Assembly: GCA_029975915.1 (NCBI GenBank)
Contig: JARKOC010000177.1
Span: 310,001-374,000, forward strand
Length of the DNA stretch: 64,000 bases
DNA from: Bryobacteraceae bacterium
Lineage (GTDB): Bacteria; Acidobacteriota; Terriglobia; Bryobacterales; Bryobacteraceae
Reading direction: 5' to 3'
Below, piece after piece: positions 57,292 through 64,000 of the stretch. The notes under the pieces were generated by a model. The model had not been told where the DNA came from and did not search any database. It saw nothing but the letters and a program-made list of their open reading frames with translations. Each line of letters begins with the position of its first letter. Position 1 is the stretch's first letter. The translations under genes and the position numbers were made by a program.

Positions 57292-57831
57292 ATGAAACTG
57301 ATTTCGTCCGAGGAGATCTGCCGCACACCCATCTTCTGGGTCACCCTCGATCGGGCCGTCGATCCAGATGGCTTCGAGATCAAGCGCGCCATCGTCCAGC
57401 ATCAGGGGTCGGCCGTGATGATGGCAGTGGATGAGAAAGGACGCGTATTGCTCGTCAGGCAATACCGCCTGCCCGCCCGGGCCTATTTATGGGAACTGCC
57501 AGCGGGCCGCGTCGATCCCGGCGAATCCGTCCTCAAGGCCGCTAAAAGGGAACTGGCCGAAGAGACCGGCTATAAGGCGCGCACTTGGACCAAGCTGTTT
57601 ACCTTTTTCGCGAGTCCCGGCTACGTCGCGGAGCGCATGACCATCTATGCCGCCCAGGACCTGAAACCTGGCTCGGCGACCCCTATGGAGGACGAACGCA
57701 TCGAAACGCGCTGGTTCACCATGTCCGAAATCGGCCGGATGATCCGGTCCAATGAAATCGTCGACGCCAAGACGGTGATCGGATGGACGGCGTGGCGCGA
57801 ACGGCTCAAAGGTTCGCGGAAACGTAGCTGA
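57292..57831 (+). CDS. Nudix hydrolase (ADP-ribose pyrophosphatase type)
   Basis: 179 residues with a complete Nudix box: GRVDPGESVLKAAKRELAEE followed by TGY (G-x5-E-x7-REL-x-EE-x-G). IKRAIVQHQGSAVMMAV and GRVLLVRQYRLPARAYLWEL before it are typical of the NudF/ADP-ribose group. It hydrolyses nucleoside diphosphate linked compounds, probably ADP-ribose. It follows polX in four bases. Its 3' end overlaps the rdgB gene on the other strand by 26 bases. Confidence 0.9.
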   Translation: MKLISSEEICRTPIFWVTLDRAVDPDGFEIKRAIVQHQGSAVMMAVDEKGRVLLVRQYRLPARAYLWELPAGRVDPGESVLKAAKRELAEETGYKARTWTKLFTFFASPGYVAERMTIYAAQDLKPGSATPMEDERIETRWFTMSEIGRMIRSNEIVDAKTVIGWTAWRERLKGSRKRS

Positions 57832-58402
57832 GCAATTTCTTTAGCGCCTGCCCGCGGTGGCTGACGGCCATCTTCCGGCCGGGGTCCACTTGTCCAAATG
57901 TGCATTCAAACGGCTCATGATAAAAGAGCGGGTCGTACCCGAATCCGTTGTTGCCGCGAGGCTCAGTGGTGATGCGGCCTTCAACGGATCCTTCGAAGAC
58001 GCCCAGCAACCGGCCTTCGTGCGCGAGGGCGATAACACACTGGAACCACGCCAGCCGCTGTTCGACCCCCTCCAGCTTTTCGAGCAGCAGGCGGTTGTTT
58101 TCCTCATCCGTGGCCTTCGGCCCGGCAAAGCGGGCGGAAAGTACGCCCGGCGCGCCGTCAAGCGCCGCAACGACCAGTCCCGAGTCGTCGGCGAAAACCG
58201 GCCTGTGCGCATGGACGCTGTAATGAATCGCCTTCTTTATGGCGTTTTCCTCGAAGGTCGCGCCATCCTCGACGCACTCCGGCAAGCTCCTCAAATGCTC
58301 GGCCGCCTCAATCTGGATCTGCCGGTAACCGAAATGGTCCGCGGCCATGCGGAACTCGCGCAGCTTGCCCTGATTCGTCGTCGCGCAACGGATAAGTTTC
58401 AT
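57806..58402 (-). CDS. rdgB: XTP/dITP diphosphatase (RdgB/HAM1)
   Basis: 198 residues from ATG 58402 ([17 protein letters not shown]). Motifs [58 protein letters not shown] and [14 protein letters not shown] cover the nucleotide and metal pocket. It removes non-canonical purine triphosphates (ITP, XTP) before polymerase can use them. The start overlaps the end of the RNase PH gene (ATGA). Its end runs into the Nudix gene. Confidence 0.96.
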   Translation of the reverse strand: MKLIRCATTNQGKLREFRMAADHFGYRQIQIEAAEHLRSLPECVEDGATFEENAIKKAIHYSVHAHRPVFADDSGLVVAALDGAPGVLSARFAGPKATDEENNRLLLEKLEGVEQRLAWFQCVIALAHEGRLLGVFEGSVEGRITTEPRGNNGFGYDPLFYHEPFECTFGQVDPGRKMAVSHRGQALKKLLSYVSANL

Positions 58403-59121
58403 GACCGGCTCTCCAATCCAGCCGTCTGCGCCGCGAACAACTCCGCCGCCCCTTTCCTTGCCAGAACGATCAACTCGGCCAGCCGCTCGTCGCCGAAGGT
58501 CGCCTTCTCGGCCGTGGCCTGCAATTCCACGAACTCGCCCGACCCGGTCAGCACCACATTCATGTCCACCTCTGCCTGCGAGTCCTCGTCGTAGGCAAGG
58601 TCCAGCATCGGCGTGCCGCCGACGATTCCGACGCTTGTCGCCGCCACCATGTCGCGCAACGGATTGCGTGTCAGCACTCCGAATTCGAGCAACTTCCTCA
58701 CCGCCATCGCCAGCGCAACATAGCCGCCGGTGATGGCCGCCGTCCGTGTTCCGCCGTCGGCCTGAAGGACGTCGCAATCGACGATAATGACGCGTTCTCC
58801 GAGCGCCTCAAGGTTGGTGACTGCACGCAGGCTGCGGCCAATCAAACGTTGAATCTCCTGCGTGCGTCCAGACGGCTTGCCCTTGCTGATCTCGCGTGGC
58901 GTCCGCGTGGCCGTGGCTCTGGGCAGCATCGAGTATTCCGCAGTCACCCAGCCCCGGCCCGTATTCCGGATCCACGATGGAACGGCGTCATCCACCGATG
59001 CGGCGCAAAGTACCCTCGTATGCCCTACCTCGATCAGCGCCGAGCCTTCAGCGGTGAGAAGGTAGCCGGTCGTGATCTTCACGGGCCGCATTTGGGCCGC
59101 TTCACGCATGTCGCTTCGCAT
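58399..59121 (-). CDS. rph: Ribonuclease PH
   Basis: 240 residues, usual length. The N-terminus aligns with E. coli RNase PH from the first Met ([16 protein letters not shown]). Phosphate and tRNA-binding blocks: [53 protein letters not shown] and [18 protein letters not shown]. It trims tRNA 3' ends by phosphorolysis. The pairing rph-rdgB with an ATGA overlap is found in many bacteria. Confidence 0.97.
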   Translation of the reverse strand: MRSDMREAAQMRPVKITTGYLLTAEGSALIEVGHTRVLCAASVDDAVPSWIRNTGRGWVTAEYSMLPRATATRTPREISKGKPSGRTQEIQRLIGRSLRAVTNLEALGERVIIVDCDVLQADGGTRTAAITGGYVALAMAVRKLLEFGVLTRNPLRDMVAATSVGIVGGTPMLDLAYDEDSQAEVDMNVVLTGSGEFVELQATAEKATFGDERLAELIVLARKGAAELFAAQTAGLESRS

Positions 59122-59129
59122 GGGAGTGC

Positions 59130-59270
59130 CTAACCTCTTGAAATGGAGAAGTACATAAGAGCGCCCAGAAGCATCAACGCGACCACGACGATAAGAATGC
59201 AGCCGACGGCGCTCGGCGCTGCCGGGCCAGACTTCGCCTGTTTGCTCCCTTTTGCTCGGATCTTGGCCAT
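59130..59270 (-). CDS. 46-residue single-span membrane protein
   Basis: ATG 59270 opens [20 protein letters not shown], a positively charged stretch, then one membrane span ([20 protein letters not shown]) and ISRG. The positive-inside rule puts the N-terminus in the cytoplasm. It sits eight bases before rph and 11 bases after the phosphoglucose isomerase-like gene in one compact run. Such small tail-like proteins resemble translocase helpers (SecE or Sec61-beta type), but nothing proves that. Confidence 0.72.
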   Translation of the reverse strand: MAKIRAKGSKQAKSGPAAPSAVGCILIVVVALMLLGALMYFSISRG

Positions 59271-59281
59271 TAATATCGATT

Positions 59282-61198
59282 CTACCGCCGAAGCCGCTTC
59301 GCCACCTCGCTGAAGAAGGCGTCCAGCGCTTCGATCGAAGCTGGTGACAGATCCTTCAATAGGATCGAGACAACAGGGCGCGCGCGCTGTTCGAGCGCCA
59401 TTTGCGTCGCCAAAAACTGTGCGCGGTGATAACAACCTGTGTACCCCGCTTGCGGTAACGAGTCCAGCTTGTCGCTCATCAGAACCGTCGAGAAACACCG
59501 TCCGTGCCCGATCACCATCTCGTGGTAGCTGTGGTTCATCGCCGGACCTTCATACACGTCAGCGGGTATTTTTAACGCTGAACGGAAAACGCGCTCGGCG
59601 GCCCGGTCCAGCACGCGGCGTACGGCCTGCCCTCTGGCGTCATAGCGCGTATCTCCAAAAAACGTCAGTTCGCCGTACTCAATGGCCCGCGCCGATGCCA
59701 GTTGCCCCAGCATGGCCGCATAGATGGCCGGGGCGTCGCGGCCGTCCGATTCAACACCGATCCGGATTCTGTCGTAGTACAGCGTCAGGCCGCGCCACTT
59801 GGCCTGCCTTGGAGCCTTCTTGAGCGCCTGCCACTCGGGGGTCTGCGTTGTTCCGCCCAACACACGGCCGTACTCATAGATCGGTTGCGTGATGGACTTG
59901 TAGAGTTCGACACTCGGTTGAGTCACGAAGTTCATCCGCCGCAGCCAGCCGAGGCCAAACACCGTGTAGTGGATGAACTGCATATACGCGGACAGTGGCG
60001 CGCGGCTGTCTAAGGTAAGGTGGGCCAAGGGATAGCCTGAACGCTTGAGAGTCGCGATCTTCTGGCGGTCCAGGCCCGCTTGCCCCTTGCTGTCGACCAC
60101 GACAAAAACGCGGTCCTGCCGGCTATCCTTCGCCGGGCGGTAATTGGCCAGCCGTGGGGTTTCGTTGATGACGATTTTGATTCCCAGCTCCTCGCTCTTG
60201 CCCAAGCTCTCCTCGAAGTTCTGCTTGGTCCACAAAGCGGCGGCAGACGCCGGTTTCGACGCCAGCCATGTCACTTTGTCGCGGCCTTCCAATCCATGCG
60301 CATGAAGGAACGCAGCCAGTTGAAACGCCACGGCGATGTCGGCGTCGGAGAGCGCCGTGCCTTCAAACCATTCCTTCAAGTCCGTTCCTGCAAGCGCTAG
60401 TGGAAGAAGACTGCCCATGGTGAGCGGACTCGAGTGCCGGCCCGCGGTGGAGTTGCCTCCATCGAGTTGGAGTTCGATCTTGCGATACCCGCGCGGCCCT
60501 GCAAAACGGTCCAGAATCGAACCGGGCAGCGTCATGTAAACGAAATTGGGTCGGCTATCGATCCCCAATTTGTCGTATAGCGTGGCGAGCCTTTCGAGAT
60601 TGAAGACTGGCTCGAACGAGGTCATCCCCATCGCCATGCCCACCACCAGCGTGGACTTCAGGCCCGATTCAAGCGATCCTGCACGGGCTTCGATCTGCCC
60701 CAGGATCGCCTTCAGTTTTGCCGGATCGGTCGAATCCAGGACATAGCACTTTGGCCCCTTGCCGAGAAGACCCGCCGCTACGTAAGCAGACTTGTCCTCG
60801 GCAGAGCCGCCCATTCCAGCCCAGATGAGAAACCGGAGCCGCGTGCCGTGGGTCTCTTTGATCCGCTTCCTGATTCGATCGGCCTCGTCCTCAACAACAA
60901 AGGGCCAGTCCGCATGCTTGGCCGCCAGCCAGGCGAGGTGGAAAACGCCGTAGCTGTTCTTCGTCGCAACGCCTGAAGCGTCATGCTCCATGCCGATCCG
61001 GACAAGTTCGCTTTTATTGGCATTCAGGACACCGGGGCCCTTCCGGCGGGCTTTGGCATCCAGGGCTTCGAGTTTCTTGAGCAGGTTTGCGGCGGTAAGT
61101 TGAACCGCGAACGGGAGGGAAAGGCTCTGATCGCCTGAAAGGGAGAGTCGCACGAAGACGTTGTACCACACTACGCCGTGGATGCTATGTTGAGGCAT
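59282..61198 (-). CDS. Divergent phosphoglucose isomerase-like protein
   Basis: About 638 residues from ATG 61198 (or 623 from GTG 61153). A SIS-fold layout: [20 protein letters not shown] (for GIGGS), [20 protein letters not shown], and [14 protein letters not shown], which recalls the INPFDQPxVExxK block of the phosphoglucose isomerase part of tal-pgi fusions. A C-terminal portion (from about 480) is less familiar. It could interconvert glucose-6- and fructose-6-phosphate, but several active-site neighbours are changed, so function is uncertain. No ribosome-binding site supports either start. It heads the minus run toward the small membrane protein and rph-rdgB. Confidence 0.75.
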   Translation of the reverse strand: MPQHSIHGVVWYNVFVRLSLSGDQSLSLPFAVQLTAANLLKKLEALDAKARRKGPGVLNANKSELVRIGMEHDASGVATKNSYGVFHLAWLAAKHADWPFVVEDEADRIRKRIKETHGTRLRFLIWAGMGGSAEDKSAYVAAGLLGKGPKCYVLDSTDPAKLKAILGQIEARAGSLESGLKSTLVVGMAMGMTSFEPVFNLERLATLYDKLGIDSRPNFVYMTLPGSILDRFAGPRGYRKIELQLDGGNSTAGRHSSPLTMGSLLPLALAGTDLKEWFEGTALSDADIAVAFQLAAFLHAHGLEGRDKVTWLASKPASAAALWTKQNFEESLGKSEELGIKIVINETPRLANYRPAKDSRQDRVFVVVDSKGQAGLDRQKIATLKRSGYPLAHLTLDSRAPLSAYMQFIHYTVFGLGWLRRMNFVTQPSVELYKSITQPIYEYGRVLGGTTQTPEWQALKKAPRQAKWRGLTLYYDRIRIGVESDGRDAPAIYAAMLGQLASARAIEYGELTFFGDTRYDARGQAVRRVLDRAAERVFRSALKIPADVYEGPAMNHSYHEMVIGHGRCFSTVLMSDKLDSLPQAGYTGCYHRAQFLATQMALEQRARPVVSILLKDLSPASIEALDAFFSEVAKRLRR

Positions 61199-61595
61199 GC
61201 GACGTCGCAGCTTGATTGCCCTTGCCGCAGTGACGGCGGCGTGCAGCCGGCTGCCGCGCCAACCGCTCGTTCCCGTGCCGCCGGAGCAGGTGGGCCCATG
61301 GAGACGCGCGGCTCTGGCCACTCTCGATCCGGCCGGCGCCCCACAGCCCGCCTCCACATTCAGGCCTGTCCAATGGATTCAGACAGCCTATTCCAGCGGC
61401 GCCCGCGCCGTGGGCGTCAACGCTTTCGTCTTTACGACAGATGCGGCGGCGTTCGAATTGCATCAGAAATGGAACCGTGGCTCGGGAGATGTCACCTTCC
61501 ACAAGCGGTCGGTCTTCGTCTCCTGCCGGTCGGAGACCGATCCCGTTCGTGAAGTCATCGACTTCACCAAGGAACTGGAGCGCGCGTGGCCCTGA
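61197..61595 (+). CDS. Probable lipoprotein of the DUF6599 kind
   Basis: 132 residues. [17 protein letters not shown] ends in a Cys that could be lipidated, although the lipobox is weak (Thr at -3). The rest has a short strand-rich form (ASTFRPVQWIQTAYSSGA, GVNAFVFTTDAAAFELHQKW). It matches the general shape of secreted acidobacterial proteins annotated DUF6599, from memory. Its start codon shares CATG with the divergent isomerase-like gene. Its last codons overlap the transglutaminase gene by ten bases, so they are probably co-expressed. Confidence 0.55.
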   Translation: MRRRSLIALAAVTAACSRLPRQPLVPVPPEQVGPWRRAALATLDPAGAPQPASTFRPVQWIQTAYSSGARAVGVNAFVFTTDAAAFELHQKWNRGSGDVTFHKRSVFVSCRSETDPVREVIDFTKELERAWP

Positions 61596-63691
61596 CCGCC
61601 GTCAAGCGCGAGACCCCGGCCGGCCGGTTCTTCCAGATCTCGATCTGGGTCATGTTGGCCAGCGGGTATTTCGCCATCGCCGGTTCAAAAGCGTTGGACG
61701 CCCCGAGCATCATCGTCACCGGAGCCGCTCTCCTGGTGCGCGCGCTCGCCTTGGGCGGCGTGATCGAACTCCGGATCCCGGATCGCTGGCCCGGCATCGC
61801 CTCGCTGATCTATATCCTCTTTTTCCCCGTCGATTACTACTACCTGTCGCGCGATCTGATTCAAGCAACCGTCCACCTGATCTTGTTCCTGGCCGTCGTT
61901 AAGATCCTCACTGCCTCCACCCAGCGCGATCACCTCTTCCTTGGCATCATCGCCTTCCTGGAGATCCTGGCGGCGGCCATGTTCTCGTTGAGCCTGAGCT
62001 TCTTCGCCTTCCTGGTGATCTTCCTGGTATCGGCAGTCGCCACTATGACTTCGGGGGAGATCAGGTCGGCGTCGTCCGGGCGGCGAGTCGCCCCATCGGC
62101 GGCCGTCCGTCTGCCATCCCGCTTGGCCTGGCTGACAGCGTTGCTCACTCTGGGAGTGCTCTTCTCCACAGGTGGTCTGTTTCTGATCCTCCCCCGAACC
62201 GCGCGCGCCGCCTTCGAACGGTTTGCGCGGCCGGGCGACAGGGTTTCGGGCTTCGCACGTGAGGTTACCTTGGGTCAGATGGGCGAGTTGCGCAAACCTT
62301 CCAGGGCCGTCATGCACGTCTACTTCGACCCTGCGCCACCGAAAAGGAACTTCCATTGGCGTGGCGTCGCGCTGTCTGAATTCAACGGTTGGAAATGGTA
62401 CAACTCGCCTTCGCAGCCGCGGCTGCTCCAGGCTCGCGAAGGGCTCCTGACCCTGGTGAGCGACGATCAATTGCGACGGCCAGGAGGGCCTCGAATCAAC
62501 TATGAAGTGGTCCTGCACACGCCCCCTTCCGATGCTCTATTCATCGCCGGACTCGCTGAGCGGGTCCTGTTGCCGGGAAACCTCGTGTGGCAAACAGAAG
62601 ATGGCGGATTGCGCGTCCCCTTCAACGAGAATTCGAATTTCCGCTACTCCGTCTATGGCTATTTCGGCGGGCCCGACGCGCCGGACTTCATGGGGTCTAA
62701 CCGTTTGCCGGAGAATGTCCGCAACCACAACCTGCTGCTTCCGCCTGTAGACCGCCGGATTCTCGATCTGGCAAACCGGCTCACCGCCGGCCTGCCTGAT
62801 GACGTGTCAAGAGCGCGCGCCATCGAAAACCATCTGTTGACCCAATACGCCTATTCGCTGGCTCCGCTGGAGAAGGAGGCCGACGATCCGCTGGCTCACT
62901 TCCTTTTCGAGCGGCGCAAAGGCCACTGCGAGTACTTCGCCTCCGCAATGGCCGTCATGCTGCGGGCCATCTGGATTCCCGCACGCCTGGTCACGGGCTT
63001 CCAGGAGGGCGTCAACAACCCCTTGACCGGACTTCATGTGGTCCGCGCCTCTGACGCCCATTCCTGGGTGGAGGCCTGGATCCCTGGCCGGGGCTGGACA
63101 TCTTTCGATCCAACGCCTGCCAGTCCGGACCAAGGCAAGGATATGATGGCGCGGCTGTCCATGTGGGCCGATGCAGTGGACGTTTTCTGGCAGGAATGGG
63201 TCATTGGTTATGACCTCGACCGGCAGCTCACGCTGGCCTTTCGCATCGGTCAATCCTCGCGCCAGCGCCTCTCGCTTCCGAATCTCGGCAACTTGACAAG
63301 CCGCTTTAGGGAACTGCTCCACTTGAGCGGCGCTCCCCCCCGTCTGGTCGAAGGCTGGTGGGTCTTGCCGCTGATCGCTGTCACGGCGGCGATCATCTGG
63401 ATCCGGCGGCGGCGTGGACACATCCTGAGGCGGGCTGCCCGCGGCGATCTCAGCGCCAGCGAAGCACTGATCATGTACCAACGCTTTCTCCGGGTCCTGA
63501 AGAAGCGAGGTTTCACCCGGCAGGTCTCATCGACGCCGATCGAATTCGCCCGGTCCATCTCCCTGCCCCAACTCGCCGGGCCCGCCCTGGAATTTACCCA
63601 GGCCTACAACGAACTGCGGTATGCCGGCCGCCGCACCGCCGCTGTCCGTATGGCCGAACTGCTGGATACAATCGAGCGAGCACCATCATGA
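61586..63691 (+). CDS. TgpA-type transglutaminase-like membrane protein
   Basis: 701 residues with an N-terminal block of about six membrane spans (DUF3488-like; IWVMLASGYFAIAGSKALDA start), a periplasmic domain, and a transglutaminase core. The triad is Cys448 (GHCEYFASAMA), His492 (DAHSWVEAW) and Asp508 (FDPTP). A further membrane helix (WWVLPLIAVTAAIIWI) is followed by a cytoplasmic C-terminal tail (DUF4129-like). These proteins are thought to act on cell-surface proteins; some are essential. Start is GTG with GGAG close before it, overlapping the preceding lipoprotein gene. Confidence 0.9.
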   Translation: MALTAVKRETPAGRFFQISIWVMLASGYFAIAGSKALDAPSIIVTGAALLVRALALGGVIELRIPDRWPGIASLIYILFFPVDYYYLSRDLIQATVHLILFLAVVKILTASTQRDHLFLGIIAFLEILAAAMFSLSLSFFAFLVIFLVSAVATMTSGEIRSASSGRRVAPSAAVRLPSRLAWLTALLTLGVLFSTGGLFLILPRTARAAFERFARPGDRVSGFAREVTLGQMGELRKPSRAVMHVYFDPAPPKRNFHWRGVALSEFNGWKWYNSPSQPRLLQAREGLLTLVSDDQLRRPGGPRINYEVVLHTPPSDALFIAGLAERVLLPGNLVWQTEDGGLRVPFNENSNFRYSVYGYFGGPDAPDFMGSNRLPENVRNHNLLLPPVDRRILDLANRLTAGLPDDVSRARAIENHLLTQYAYSLAPLEKEADDPLAHFLFERRKGHCEYFASAMAVMLRAIWIPARLVTGFQEGVNNPLTGLHVVRASDAHSWVEAWIPGRGWTSFDPTPASPDQGKDMMARLSMWADAVDVFWQEWVIGYDLDRQLTLAFRIGQSSRQRLSLPNLGNLTSRFRELLHLSGAPPRLVEGWWVLPLIAVTAAIIWIRRRRGHILRRAARGDLSASEALIMYQRFLRVLKKRGFTRQVSSTPIEFARSISLPQLAGPALEFTQAYNELRYAGRRTAAVRMAELLDTIERAPS

Positions 63692-64000
63692 AACTGACTA
63701 CCATTCTTCTAATCTCTTCAACGTTGCTGGCCGCAGCGCCGGCCGACTTCAACGGACGTTGGAACATCAAGCTCAACCACCCGCGCCAGCGAGTCTGGTG
63801 GCTGGAAGTCAATGCCGCCGGGACGCCGCAGATGAATGGCTACTTTGTCGGCGCGCCGGGCGGGCAGGTCGACAAGATCGAGAAAATCGCAGTGGAAGGC
63901 GACACCCTTGTGTTCTCCTTCACGCGGAAGCGCCAGGACAAGCCACTGCAACTCACCTATCGGGCGAAGTACGAGAACGGAATGCTCAACGGGGAGTTCG
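63688..64000 (+). CDS. Secreted protein, N-terminal part (cut by window edge)
   Basis: An ATG at 63688 overlaps the transglutaminase stop (ATGA), then a signal peptide (MKLTTILLISSTLLAAAPA) and 85 residues in frame to the edge. The start of the mature region (FNGRWNIKLNHPRQRVWWLE, then GYFVGAPGGQVDKIEKI) is like the N-terminal part of secreted proteins with a DUF1080 (3-keto-disaccharide hydrolase-type) domain, common in Solibacter-like bacteria. That is a memory-based match; the decisive part is outside the window. Confidence 0.75.
   Translation, partial: MKLTTILLISSTLLAAAPADFNGRWNIKLNHPRQRVWWLEVNAAGTPQMNGYFVGAPGGQVDKIEKIAVEGDTLVFSFTRKRQDKPLQLTYRAKYENGMLNGEF

Overview
The window is about 62-63% GC and carries 53 protein genes plus one structural RNA. 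It fits a soil or sediment acidobacterium of the Bryobacterales/Solibacter type. The best markers are a secreted protein matching the TIGR03437 domain described from Solibacter (24380-25252), a secreted fragment resembling the N-termini of Solibacter DUF1080 proteins at the right edge, PilZ and PadR/DUF2812 genes, and many secreted or outer-membrane proteins between housekeeping genes. No insertion sequence, phage, integron, CRISPR array, tRNA or rRNA was found. This reads as chromosomal core with lineage-specific inserts.

Layout. 1-8556 (minus): a TIM-barrel glycosidase-like protein cut by the left edge, overlapping a TPR/outer-membrane NfrA-like protein (both suggest exopolysaccharide export), then a nonaheme c-type cytochrome, a small secreted zinc-motif protein and MalQ. 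8677-16745: kinase-fold protein, cyclophilin, GAPDH, a GT-C-like membrane protein, a VOC protein, a secreted protein coupled to a CPBP protease, a divergent peptide deformylase, a PilZ protein and a beta-propeller. 17018-22774 (plus): CoA transferase, 2-ketoisovalerate-type ferredoxin oxidoreductase (ferredoxin, alpha and a beta-gamma fusion) and citramalate synthase. 22775-24379: two noncoding stretches with hairpin repeats and a terminator, around a PadR/DUF2812 pair with a clear operator.

24380-38746: TIGR03437 protein, MutY, UvrA, MATE exporter, NAD synthetase, YVTN/phosphoesterase, GH57 enzyme, a second CPBP protease and a secreted LolA-like protein. 38743-42332: an Nramp-family carrier with altered metal-site motifs, translationally coupled to a soluble PRC-MgtE_N-CBS protein, next to a phosphotriesterase-like enzyme. 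42371-47475: porin, AmtB, PII, a Gfo/Idh/MocA oxidoreductase and homoserine kinase. 47480-50248 (minus): the conserved SRP RNA-dnaX-ybaB-recR block. 50496-57831: a one-domain penicillin-binding protein with a strongly basic N-terminus, galactarate dehydratase convergent with an MFS sugar-acid transporter, a CDF metal exporter, PolX and a Nudix hydrolase. 57806-61198 (minus): RdgB, RNase PH, a 46-residue membrane protein and a divergent phosphoglucose isomerase. 61197-64000: lipoprotein, TgpA-type transglutaminase and the start of a secreted protein.

The most interesting system is the Nramp-like/MgtE_N-CBS pair. It looks like an Mg2+ (or related) uptake carrier with a detached MgtE-type sensor. 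Gene packing is tight: ATGA couplings are common, and six tail-to-tail gene pairs are separated by less than 20 bases or overlap, with no visible terminator.
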